A DNA stretch of 30,557 nt from Prevotella sp. (GCA_017430675.1 JAFRMM010000172.1:1-30557), one strand, 5' to 3'. Counted from the stretch's first letter, positions 8,266 through 15,481 are shown. Program-made: numbers and translations. Notes: generated from the letters alone by a model not told the origin.

Positions 8266-9470
8266 CCAAAGGTGCTCCAAGGGGGAGTGGTCTGATAGGC
8301 TTCCAAGGCAGAGGCGGGGACATGGAGGGTGGCAGTGCTGAGGTCTGTGTTCTCGAAGATCAGGTCGGAAGTTGATTCTATAGAATAAGGAAGTGAAGGC
8401 ACTTGGGCACTCAGGCAATAGACATCCTTCAGACTACGACAGTCCTTAAAGGCCCCTGGGGCGATGGTTCCTAAAGTGCTGGGGAGCGTGAGCGTCGAGA
8501 GGTTGCTGCAGCCATCGAAGGCATTGGCCTGGATATGGGTGACACCTTCTGGCACCCTGACTTCCACGAGCGCCGTGCAGTTCTTGAAGGTGCCCTCAGG
8601 AACCGTCTGGGGATGCCACTCCACCGATGTCAGATGGGTACATTCGCAGAACAACAGGGCACCGAGTTGCTCCACGCCCTCAGGTATCGTGATGGACGTG
8701 AGACCCGTGCAATATTCGAACACACCCCTATCCATAGACTTCAGCGACTGGGGAAGCGTGAGTTGTGTCAGCGAGATACAATGAGAGAAACAGTGGTTGG
8801 AGATATAGACGACCCCCTCTGGGATCGAGACGGAGGAAAGTCTTGAGCAATGGGCAAAGCACTCAGAAGGAATACGTGTGAGGTTTTCAGACAGGGAAAC
8901 TGAGACCAGATTAGTGCACCCCGTAAAGGCGCGCCACCTGATGGTGCTTACGCTATTGGGGACCACCATCGAAGTCAGCGATGTACAGCAGAAGAACGCG
9001 CTCTCGCCAATCTCCTCCACCCCATCGGGGATGCTGACAGCGGTCAGGGAGGTACAGTTGGAGAAGGCCTCATCGCCTATGCTGGTGATGGACGACGGGA
9101 GGGTGACAGTCTCCAGATCATAGCACCAGGCACACATACGGGCAGGAATGGTCCTGACACCCTCTGGTATGACTAAAGAGCGTAGTTGTTCACAATTGGC
9201 AAAGGCTTTCTCTGCGATGCCAGTCATACGGTATGCGATGCCCTGATGCTCAACGGTGGCAGGTATGACGACATCATCTGCATAGAACATATCACCAGCC
9301 GTGACGACAGCCGTCTGAGTGTCGGGGTCCAACTGATAGCAGATGCCATCGATCTTCGCATCGTAGGGCTCATAGACCAAGCGTTCTTCTGTTATCTCTG
9401 TCTCGTCGCTGCATCCACAGGCAAGCGTCATGGCCGTCAGGAGCAGCATATACAGTTTCACCTTATTCAT
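8241..9470 (-). CDS. BspA-like leucine-rich repeat (LRR_5) lipoprotein
   Basis: Predicted surface lipoprotein with LRR_5 (Treponema pallidum/BspA-type) repeats, a family that in oral Bacteroidales binds host proteins and cells. Start ATG 9470 gives the signal peptide MNKVKLYMLLLTAMTLACGC with a lipobox ending at Cys; an upstream open frame would only add part of the preceding gene. After an N-terminal cap containing YDAKIDGICYQL come about 12 repeats of 23 residues with pattern AFxxCxxLxxVxIPxxVxxIxxx. A C-terminal cap follows (LHVPASALEAYQTTPPWSTFGKL). It lacks the C-terminal GxYIxxGRKV tail of the other LRR protein. The start overlaps the end of the receptor gene by 8 nt (ATGAATAA), so the two are probably translationally coupled and the products may act together. 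Confidence 0.92.
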   Translation of the reverse strand: MNKVKLYMLLLTAMTLACGCSDETEITEERLVYEPYDAKIDGICYQLDPDTQTAVVTAGDMFYADDVVIPATVEHQGIAYRMTGIAEKAFANCEQLRSLVIPEGVRTIPARMCAWCYDLETVTLPSSITSIGDEAFSNCTSLTAVSIPDGVEEIGESAFFCCTSLTSMVVPNSVSTIRWRAFTGCTNLVSVSLSENLTRIPSECFAHCSRLSSVSIPEGVVYISNHCFSHCISLTQLTLPQSLKSMDRGVFEYCTGLTSITIPEGVEQLGALLFCECTHLTSVEWHPQTVPEGTFKNCTALVEVRVPEGVTHIQANAFDGCSNLSTLTLPSTLGTIAPGAFKDCRSLKDVYCLSAQVPSLPYSIESTSDLIFENTDLSTATLHVPASALEAYQTTPPWSTFGKLTGNSE

Positions 9471-12156
9471 ATATATAGTCTTTTTGATTTCTCCGTTTCT
9501 CTGCACGCTGTGTCTCTGTATCTTTCTTGTCACGATAACTGCGACGTACCTTCTTGCCGCCCAAGGCATATGAGGCCGTCAGGCTGACAAACTGCGAATG
9601 GTGGACGGTGTGGATGCGCTCCGTAAACCAGTTGTACGACCGCGTGAGGTCTGTCACATGCTGACGGAACGGATCATGGGCCACCAACGACAGTTTCAGG
9701 CGATCGTCGAACAAAGAATAGCGCAGGGCAAAAGAGGCATAGCCGTATGTGCCGATATCCATCATCTTCTCCAACTGTCGGAACCAATGGTCGTAACGGG
9801 CATTCAGCAAAAGGGTGCGCTGAGGGTTCAGGAACACATCGGCAGAGAGCGCTGCATGCTCTCCCCAACCATGCAGGTCAGGCATATAGGGATTAAAGAC
9901 GGCATCTTCGTTTCGGCTTAGTTCTGAGCGCGAAGAACTGCCATGATAATAGTAGAGGTCGCCCTCCGCGACGGTGTTCAGCCAAGTGCCCAGACGCTGC
10001 TGGTAACGGAAATAGAGACCACCTTGCCGCTCGTCGAGCCAGTTCTCGGGTTTAGTGGTCTGCGACTCCAGACGGTAACTCTGCCCTTGGTCTATCTGGA
10101 AACGGGTGACCCACGCCGTCTGATCCTCGCCATGCCGATACCAGAGGTTGGCATAGAGACCGCAGGAGTGGCGATAGGACAACTCTGCGTAATCAGTCGT
10201 TCCTGGGATGAGCGCAGGGTTACCCACTATCAGGTTGGTCATGGTGACATAGACGGGTACCTGATTCAACTCATCGAAGTCTGGACGGTTGATGTTCCTG
10301 CCCATCTGCAGCACAAGTTGCTGACGACTGCCCAACTGGTAATTGGCAGAGAGGGTTGGCAACAATTTGGTGAACGTCTGTTTGGTCTTGCGGCTCTTCG
10401 TCATATCCCTATCTTCGCCCGTCAGCCATGAGCGTTCCAGATGCAGTCCCAAGACGGCAGAGAGTCTAGGATGCAACTGCTTGCTGAGTATCAGATAGCC
10501 GATGGCGCTCTGTTCCTGATAGCGATAATTATTATTCCGATAGATGCCATCAATGTCGATGTTCGAGGACTGCTCCTGACTTTTCTCCACCGTATTGTCA
10601 ATATCAGTATAGGCCAGTCCCGTCTCCACCTTGGCAAAGGGGAAAGGCAACGTGAAGTCGAGTTTCAGGGAGTGGATCTTGTAGTCCGTATCCAGTTCGA
10701 AGGAGTTGGACACATGATAGGGGTCAGTAGAGGAATAATAATACACGGGGATATTGGCGTCGCCCTCCATGACGGAGCCCCGTGTGCCCGTCTTGTGATA
10801 GAAGTTATACGTGAGACTGGCCTGTTTGCCCAACGTATCGAGTCGAAAGTCACTATAGGCCGTGAGGGCCGTCGTATGCATGGCCCCTACTGGTGACAAC
10901 GAGGAAGTCGAGGCCATAGTGTAATCCTTGATATTAGGGCCAAGTCCTGAGAATGGCGCATAGTTGATGTTGAAGCGCACTCGATCGGCATCCGTCATAT
11001 CATGATGGTCACGGTTCTGCCTGTACGACAGCATCGCTCCAGCCTCCCATCGTGGTGTCAGTTGGATATGAAGCGCTAAGTTTGTCCCATGCTCCCTATC
11101 CTGCTCCTCATCCCGACTGTCAGACCGTTTGACAAACTCGTGAGGACGCTCGTAGGTGGTCATGGCATCGACGCGCTCCGTCAGACGGTTGCCATAGACG
11201 TCGAGCGAGGCATCAAGGTGCTTGGTGGCATAACTCACGTTTCCACTATATCGCCAGTTCAAATCATCCTTGGCCATCAGTTCACCTGTGAAGTCACCCC
11301 GCCATCCGAGGGTCTGGTCACGTCTGGTCACGATATGGATATAGTCGCTGATGACCTCGATACGCTCGATATCCTCAGCGCGTAACGACCAGAGTTTAAG
11401 CGGATCCTCCAGCACCCGTCCGTTGAGCATCCATCTGGCAGGCCCCCTGCCTAAGATACTGACACGTCCTCCTGACAGGGTGACCATCGGCACACGGTTC
11501 ATCAGTTCCATGACGCTCTGCCCTTGGGCAAAGGGATCATCAGCGACGACGTACTGAAGACGGTCTCCGTCATAGCGGATCACAGGGGGTATTCCCTTGA
11601 CGGTCACATTATGCAGGTAGTAGTCTGCCACCTGCATCCGAATGGTACCCACCTGACTGACAGGCATCTGACGCTCGATGGTCTTGAAGCCAACACAACT
11701 GATACGCACCAAGGCACGATCAGCATGACAGGGAATCACGAAGCGACCCGCCTCGTTGCTCACGCCTCCGCCTATCAGGGCAGAGTCCGTCAGACTGAAC
11801 AGCGCGATATTGGCATAGGCCACAGGCTGGTTGTCACTATCCACGAGCCGCCCCTTCAGTTTCATGCGTTCTTTCTGGGTGCACTCCACAAAGATCTCCC
11901 TACCCTCCACGACCACCCTGACAGGATAGAAGCCGCATACCTCCCTGACGGCATCAGGCAGGGAACGACCCTTGCGGATGGTCTTCGTCACGGTGAAGTC
12001 TTCCAGTTCGTCATAGACGAAGGTGATGTTATAGCGCTTGGAGGATTCGGCAAGCGTGACCAGGACCTCAGAAAGCGAAGTGTCACGAAAAGTATGCTGC
12101 CCTCTCACGGAAAGAGCAGCCATGACTAATAAGGTCAGGCACAACGTTTGCCTCAT
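9463..12156 (-). CDS. Outer-membrane receptor: STN + carboxypeptidase-regulatory-like domain + beta-barrel
   Basis: TonB-receptor-like outer-membrane protein with a transducer domain. After a signal peptide (MRQTLCLTLLVMAALSVRGQ), residues about 22-95 form an STN domain (DTSLSEVLVTLAESSKRYNI), the part that in FecA-type receptors contacts the anti-sigma protein. Residues about 98-175 are a carboxypeptidase-regulatory-like domain (KLKGRLVDSDNQPVAYANIA), followed by a plug (about 185-275, SVMELMNRVPMVTLSGGR). A large barrel of the OMP_b-brl type follows, rather than a SusC barrel. The usual barrel end (SYALGGKKVRRS) is followed by a charged tail of about 20 residues read from DNA that looks like intergenic repeat. 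The start is 2 nt after the anti-sigma stop, and the end overlaps the LRR lipoprotein start. The ligand is unknown. Confidence 0.9.
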   Translation of the reverse strand: MRQTLCLTLLVMAALSVRGQHTFRDTSLSEVLVTLAESSKRYNITFVYDELEDFTVTKTIRKGRSLPDAVREVCGFYPVRVVVEGREIFVECTQKERMKLKGRLVDSDNQPVAYANIALFSLTDSALIGGGVSNEAGRFVIPCHADRALVRISCVGFKTIERQMPVSQVGTIRMQVADYYLHNVTVKGIPPVIRYDGDRLQYVVADDPFAQGQSVMELMNRVPMVTLSGGRVSILGRGPARWMLNGRVLEDPLKLWSLRAEDIERIEVISDYIHIVTRRDQTLGWRGDFTGELMAKDDLNWRYSGNVSYATKHLDASLDVYGNRLTERVDAMTTYERPHEFVKRSDSRDEEQDREHGTNLALHIQLTPRWEAGAMLSYRQNRDHHDMTDADRVRFNINYAPFSGLGPNIKDYTMASTSSLSPVGAMHTTALTAYSDFRLDTLGKQASLTYNFYHKTGTRGSVMEGDANIPVYYYSSTDPYHVSNSFELDTDYKIHSLKLDFTLPFPFAKVETGLAYTDIDNTVEKSQEQSSNIDIDGIYRNNNYRYQEQSAIGYLILSKQLHPRLSAVLGLHLERSWLTGEDRDMTKSRKTKQTFTKLLPTLSANYQLGSRQQLVLQMGRNINRPDFDELNQVPVYVTMTNLIVGNPALIPGTTDYAELSYRHSCGLYANLWYRHGEDQTAWVTRFQIDQGQSYRLESQTTKPENWLDERQGGLYFRYQQRLGTWLNTVAEGDLYYYHGSSSRSELSRNEDAVFNPYMPDLHGWGEHAALSADVFLNPQRTLLLNARYDHWFRQLEKMMDIGTYGYASFALRYSLFDDRLKLSLVAHDPFRQHVTDLTRSYNWFTERIHTVHHSQFVSLTASYALGGKKVRRSYRDKKDTETQRAEKRRNQKDYIYE

Positions 12157-12158
12157 GT

Positions 12159-12794
12159 CTATTCTACGATCAGCAGGTCATCTGCCAATTGGATCTTCAC
12201 CTTCTCCGACATGTTCAGGCGCTCCATGATAGGGCTCACGCCCTCCGCCTTGTTCCACTTGACATAGAAGCGGATATGGCGCGCCTGTTCGCTACGGTAG
12301 TCTGTCCGCAACTGATAATGGGCCGCCACTTCCGTCAGGATATCCTGGAGTTCTGCGTCCTGAAACGTACATATCGTGTCCGTAGGAGCCGTCGGTCTGT
12401 CAGCGGCGGTCTCCTGCTGGGGACTGTCTCCTGCGGTTTGACCCAGGTGCCTGTCCCCATGGCCATTCTCCCCATGGCCATTCATCAGCCAGATGGCAGC
12501 ATACGAGATGCCTGTCAGCAAGAGCACGGCCAGCAGGATGGCGGCTATCCTACGAAATGTCAGCACACGGGCAGACCGCTTGGAGACAAGTCGCTGCCAC
12601 GCAGTTTCCGTCTCTGCCCCGTCTGCCTCGCGGCTATCAGCATAGGCACTGGCGGCATCGCACATCAGACGGTAGTAGTCTGCACACGCCTCGTCGCTGA
12701 GCAACTGCTGTAACTGCTCGTCAGTATAGCGCTCAGGATGCTCCACGGCTTCGAGCACCTGTGTCAGTTTGTCTTCTTGCTGGATGTCACTCAT
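12159..12794 (-). CDS. FecR-like anti-sigma factor, minimal form (DUF4974 domain)
   Basis: Single-pass inner-membrane anti-sigma regulator of 211 residues. The cytoplasmic N-terminus (1-80) would hold the sigma factor. One transmembrane helix at about 83-103 (IAAILLAVLLLTGISYAAIW) leads to a periplasmic linker. Residues about 143-211 (FQDAELQDILTEVAAHYQLR to the end) match the DUF4974/SMN domain that closes FecR proteins of Bacteroidetes and contacts the receptor STN domain. The central FecR beta-domain normally present between helix and DUF4974 is missing, and most FecR proteins of this group are about 300-400 residues. The linker is built largely from repeats (NGHGE/NGHGD, residues 105-114, then a REP-like segment). 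It overlaps the sigma gene by 4 nt (ATGA) and precedes the receptor by 2 nt. Confidence 0.87.
   Translation of the reverse strand: MSDIQQEDKLTQVLEAVEHPERYTDEQLQQLLSDEACADYYRLMCDAASAYADSREADGAETETAWQRLVSKRSARVLTFRRIAAILLAVLLLTGISYAAIWLMNGHGENGHGDRHLGQTAGDSPQQETAADRPTAPTDTICTFQDAELQDILTEVAAHYQLRTDYRSEQARHIRFYVKWNKAEGVSPIMERLNMSEKVKIQLADDLLIVE
12418..12485. repeat. Intragenic palindrome plus 15-bp tandem duplication
   Basis: Arms 12418-12431 (TGGGGACTGTCTCC) and 12446-12459 (GGTGCCTGTCCCCA) are inverted with 11 of 14 matches. Next to them, CCCCATGGCCATTCT at 12456-12470 is repeated at 12471-12485 with one change, encoding NGHGE and NGHGD on the minus strand. Frame is kept. The GGGGACAGG core is shared with the palindrome at 5436-5502. 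Confidence 0.7.
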
Positions 12795-13282
12795 TGTTCC
12801 TGGTCTTTAAAATGTTCGTGTAACTTCGTGATAGCCTGATGCAGATGTTTATAGACGGTCTTCTCACTGATGCCCAGAGCGGTGGCGATCTCCTCGTACT
12901 TCATGCGCCTGTCGAAGCGCAGGAGGAACACCTGCCGTGTCTGCTCTGTCAGTTCCGTATCCACCAGGTGGCGCAGTCTGGAGTAGCGCTGCTGCTCCGT
13001 CGTCTCAGAGAGCCATACCGTGTTGTCTGTAGGGATCAGCCGTTCCACCTTCTGGCGTATCTGCTGATGGGCGATCACGTCCCTGCAACGGTTGCGGACG
13101 GCGATGGAGAGATAGCCCTCAGCCTTGTCTTCGTCAGGCTGGGTACCCGTCTGCATCATCCTGACGAAGACGTCGCTCACGGCATCCTTGCTCTCCTCCT
13201 CATCGTGCAGCATGGTATAGGCCAACCGCCGCAGTCTGGCGTAATGCTTCCTGAATAGTTGCTCTATCTGGTTCTGACTCAC
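12791..13282 (-). CDS. ECF-family RNA polymerase sigma-70 factor
   Basis: Extracytoplasmic-function sigma factor of 163 residues. Region 2 spans about residues 8-70 (YARLRRLAYTMLHDEEESKDAVSDVFVRM) and region 4 about 105-155 (LTEQTRQVFLLRFDRRMKYEEIATALGISEKTVYKHL), including the helix-turn-helix. The only usable start is GTG at 13282: the frame upstream meets TAA at 13292-13294, which is also the stop of the preceding LRR gene. The GTG is 9 nt after that stop, so the sigma factor is probably co-transcribed with the LRR gene. It overlaps the anti-sigma gene by ATGA. In Bacteroidetes such sigma/anti-sigma/receptor sets usually autoregulate their own operon, which would make the leading LRR gene part of the regulon. 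Confidence 0.93.
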   Translation of the reverse strand: MSQNQIEQLFRKHYARLRRLAYTMLHDEEESKDAVSDVFVRMMQTGTQPDEDKAEGYLSIAVRNRCRDVIAHQQIRQKVERLIPTDNTVWLSETTEQQRYSRLRHLVDTELTEQTRQVFLLRFDRRMKYEEIATALGISEKTVYKHLHQAITKLHEHFKDQEQ

Positions 13283-13291
13283 TCCATTTTG

Positions 13292-14863
13292 TTATTTCAC
13301 GATGACCTTACGGCCATCCTTGATATACACGCCCTTCCCCGGCTGCGCGACACGCATGCCATTGAGATTGTAATAGGGAGCATCCTGTTGTTCCTCCCCC
13401 AGTATGACGTCCCTAATGGACACTCCTGTAATACCCTCGAACTTTCCGAACTCGCTCCAAGGAGATGTCGTGCGATAGTCATCTAACACAAAGTCTGGCA
13501 CATGGAGCGTGGCATAATTGATATACGAGCCTTCGAAAAAACTTGCGGCATAGACGTCCCTACCTGGAACAGTGGTAGTATAGCAGTAAAAATCCGCCAA
13601 GTTCTTGCAATCGGAAAATGCACCATATTCAAGATTTTGGATTTTACTTCCAAGCGTTACAGACACTAAATTTGAACAGCCTTGGAATGCATTTCGGCCT
13701 ATCCTGTAAACAGGATCAGGAAGAACGATTGTCTTCAGGCCGGTACAGCCTATAAAACACCAACTAGCAACTTCACGCATGTTCTCAGGAAAGGTAATCT
13801 CTTCCAAGCCCACACAACCATAGAATGCCCTATGACCCAGCCACACTAGGCTCTCAGGAAGACGTATGGAGGTGAGACTCGTACAGTATTGAAATGTATA
13901 AGGATAGATGCCCTCGACACCATCTGGAATGGAGATGGTTTGAAGATGAATGCAATCCTGAAATGCGCCCTCTCCTATGAGGGTTACATTGGAAGGAATA
14001 TCAATGGCAGTGATGGCTGACCCCTTAAAAGCCCCAGACCCTATTTCCGTCACTCCTCGCGGGATTTCTATCTCTGTAAGACTAAGACAGTGTTGAAAGA
14101 AATAATAAGGTATGGATGTCATATTGTCAGGGAGATGAACATCAGAAAGAAATATGCATTCATTAAACACACCAGACCCTAAACGTGTAACCGTTTCAGG
14201 TATCACCATCGTCTTGATCCCAGTTCCTGAAAAAGCAGCATCTCCAACCTCACTGACGGTCTCCGGTATGACGATTGATTCCAACTTCTCACAGGCAGAG
14301 AAAAAGCCTGGGGGAATGGTTGTCATTGTCTTGGGAATATTGACTTTCACGAGATTCTTACAACCACAGAAAATTCCCTTCCCGTACTCACTTATTTCAT
14401 CTGGAAGAACAATAGAAGTCAAAGAAGTACACTCATAGAAAGCACTTCCTCCGATTGAAGTCAGACTACTTGGAAGGGAAATTGATGCCAGACTGGAACA
14501 ACCATAAAAAGCACCCTCGCCAATAGTCTTCAGATGTTGAGGCAAAGTGACTGACACCAGTTCTTTACACTCCATAAAAGCATAAGATTCTATCGTCTCT
14601 ATTCCATCATGTATGATTATGGATGTAATTCCGCTGTTCCTGAAGGCATAAGGCGAGATAGAGGCTACGGTATAGTCTATCTCGTCACAGGTTATCGTCG
14701 AGGGGATTATCACATCCCCCTCATACGGTTCGTCACCCTCCACCACTTCAGCAATCTTGGCCTTCTTCACCAAGTTATAATAGATACCGTCGATCTTGGC
14801 ATCGTAAGCCCCGGCCGCTATAGGCAGCAACAGCATAACCATTGAAAACAATATCTTTTTCAT
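13292..14863 (-). CDS. Secreted BspA-like leucine-rich repeat (LRR_5) protein
   Basis: Exported protein of 523 residues with a type I signal peptide (MKKILFSMVMLLLPIAAGA) from ATG 14863; an ATG at 14875 adds only MLVK. The N-terminal cap AYDAKIDGIYYNL closely resembles that of the LRR lipoprotein downstream. About 16 LRR_5 repeats of 21-23 residues follow (AFxxCxxLxxIxLPxxLxxIGxx), then a cap (LHVPDFVLDDYRTTSPWSEFGKF). The tail YYNLNGMRVAQPGKGVYIKDGRKVIVK is shared in pattern with the serpin. The likely role is adhesion or ligand binding at the cell surface. The gene is visibly richer in A+T than its neighbours, especially 13550-14800, which may reflect recent acquisition or recombination. 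It heads the operon: promoter at 14941-14948, sigma gene 9 nt downstream. Confidence 0.92.
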   Translation of the reverse strand: MKKILFSMVMLLLPIAAGAYDAKIDGIYYNLVKKAKIAEVVEGDEPYEGDVIIPSTITCDEIDYTVASISPYAFRNSGITSIIIHDGIETIESYAFMECKELVSVTLPQHLKTIGEGAFYGCSSLASISLPSSLTSIGGSAFYECTSLTSIVLPDEISEYGKGIFCGCKNLVKVNIPKTMTTIPPGFFSACEKLESIVIPETVSEVGDAAFSGTGIKTMVIPETVTRLGSGVFNECIFLSDVHLPDNMTSIPYYFFQHCLSLTEIEIPRGVTEIGSGAFKGSAITAIDIPSNVTLIGEGAFQDCIHLQTISIPDGVEGIYPYTFQYCTSLTSIRLPESLVWLGHRAFYGCVGLEEITFPENMREVASWCFIGCTGLKTIVLPDPVYRIGRNAFQGCSNLVSVTLGSKIQNLEYGAFSDCKNLADFYCYTTTVPGRDVYAASFFEGSYINYATLHVPDFVLDDYRTTSPWSEFGKFEGITGVSIRDVILGEEQQDAPYYNLNGMRVAQPGKGVYIKDGRKVIVK

Positions 14864-14940
14864 CTTCACCAGCATTGTTTTTTAAATCACATTCTATCTA
14901 TAAGACGGATAAGATGGCAAAAACCTACCCCTCCAACCTG

Positions 14941-14948
14941 CAAATTTA
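14941..14948 (-). promoter_or_regulatory. -7 box for the LRR-sigma-receptor operon
   Basis: Minus-strand TAAATTTG fits TAnnTTTG and would give a leader of about 70 nt before ATG 14863. No obvious TTTG at -33 was seen, as might be expected if an ECF sigma factor helps recognise this promoter. Confidence 0.55.
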
Positions 14949-15089
14949 CAAAATGTCTGGATGAATCACGTAAAAAGTCCGTAAAAAAGTTGTTAAATCT
15001 CCTACATCATTTTTATTTTACCTTTCAGCCGAAGGCTTATCACCTGATTATCAGGCAATTCGACTGAAGGGGCTTTTTGGGCCATGATT

Positions 15090-15167
15090 GTCTCTGGAGA
15101 CAGTGGCAGACTTCCTCGGAGACGTGCCTGACTTCCTCGGAGACGTGCCTGGCGTTCCTACGGAAAC
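15090..15167. repeat. 21-bp tandem repeats with palindromic cores
   Basis: Positions 15109-15129 and 15130-15150 are identical 21-bp copies with core CTTCCTCGGAGACG. A related unit with core GTCTCTGGAGAC (15090-15101) precedes them and another with GTTCCTACGGAAAC (15154-15167) follows. Core centres are about 21-22 bp apart. Confidence 0.8.
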
Positions 15168-15179
15168 GAGTGTCAGTAA

Positions 15180-15239
15180 TTTGACAATTGTCAGACGATC
15201 ATTTGACAACAGTCAGACGATTGTTTGACAATTGTCAAA
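15180..15239. repeat. Three 22-bp-spaced copies of a TTTGACAATTGTCA palindrome
   Basis: Copies start at 15180, 15202 and 15224. The first and third read TTTGACAATTGTCA; the second has CA for TT in the middle. Spacers are GACGATCA and GACGATTG. The third copy extends to a perfect 16-bp palindrome (15224-15239). A fixed 22-bp spacing of dyad-symmetric sites, about two helical turns, could be an operator array for a dimeric regulator. No binding protein is known. Confidence 0.75.
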
Positions 15240-15468
15240 TTAGCATGGGAAATATCAGTAGGAAAAGCATATAACCCTATAGGAATGGCAGCAATCAAAC
15301 CTAAAATACCTCAAAGCACATCCCGTCCAAGCGCCTTTCAGGAGAACGACTTGATAATCAGTATGTTACTTGTTGGCTGAAAGGATTTTTAAGAATGCAA
15401 AGTGGCACTTTAGCGTCGTGGAGTTTCACTTTTTGTAGTTATTTTGAAGAAAAAAAAATAAAATGTTG

Positions 15469-15476
15469 TACCTTTG
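15469..15476 (+). promoter_or_regulatory. -7 box for the downstream glycosyltransferase
   Basis: TACCTTTG matches TAnnTTTG exactly. Only 5 nt separate it from ATG 15482, so the transcript would be leaderless or nearly so. Confidence 0.75.
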
Positions 15477-15481
15477 CAGCC

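Larger units (their letters stand above)
15021..15384. repeat. Compound palindromic element with inverted terminal modules
   Basis: This fills most of the gene-free stretch 14864-15481. The left end reads CCTTTCAGCC (15021-15030), 13 nt, CTGATTATCA (15044-15053), 10 nt, CTGAA. The right end, read on the other strand from 15384, has CCTTTCAGCC, 13 nt, CTGATTATCA, 10 nt, CTGAAAGG. The blocks and spacings are identical while the sequence between them differs. Each end can also fold on itself, CCTTTCAG with CTGAA(A)GG around the inner CTGATTATCAGG. Between the ends lie seven short palindromes (15090-15239). No open reading frame of useful size is present. The form resembles a MITE or a pair of inverted REPs. 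Confidence 0.75.

Noticed and set aside
9471..9569. Longer N-terminus for the LRR lipoprotein
   Set aside because: The extra residues are read from inside the receptor gene and would hide the lipoprotein signal peptide that begins at ATG 9470.
15180..15239. CRISPR array
   Set aside because: Only three repeats of 14 bp with 8-bp spacers that are nearly the same as each other, and no cas genes. It fits an operator or palindrome array better.
15021..15384. Insertion sequence
   Set aside because: No transposase frame inside, so at most a non-autonomous element.
15395..15481. Longer N-terminus for the glycosyltransferase
   Set aside because: It would run through the promoter box at 15469-15476, and the family N-terminus begins at MKRIAVF.
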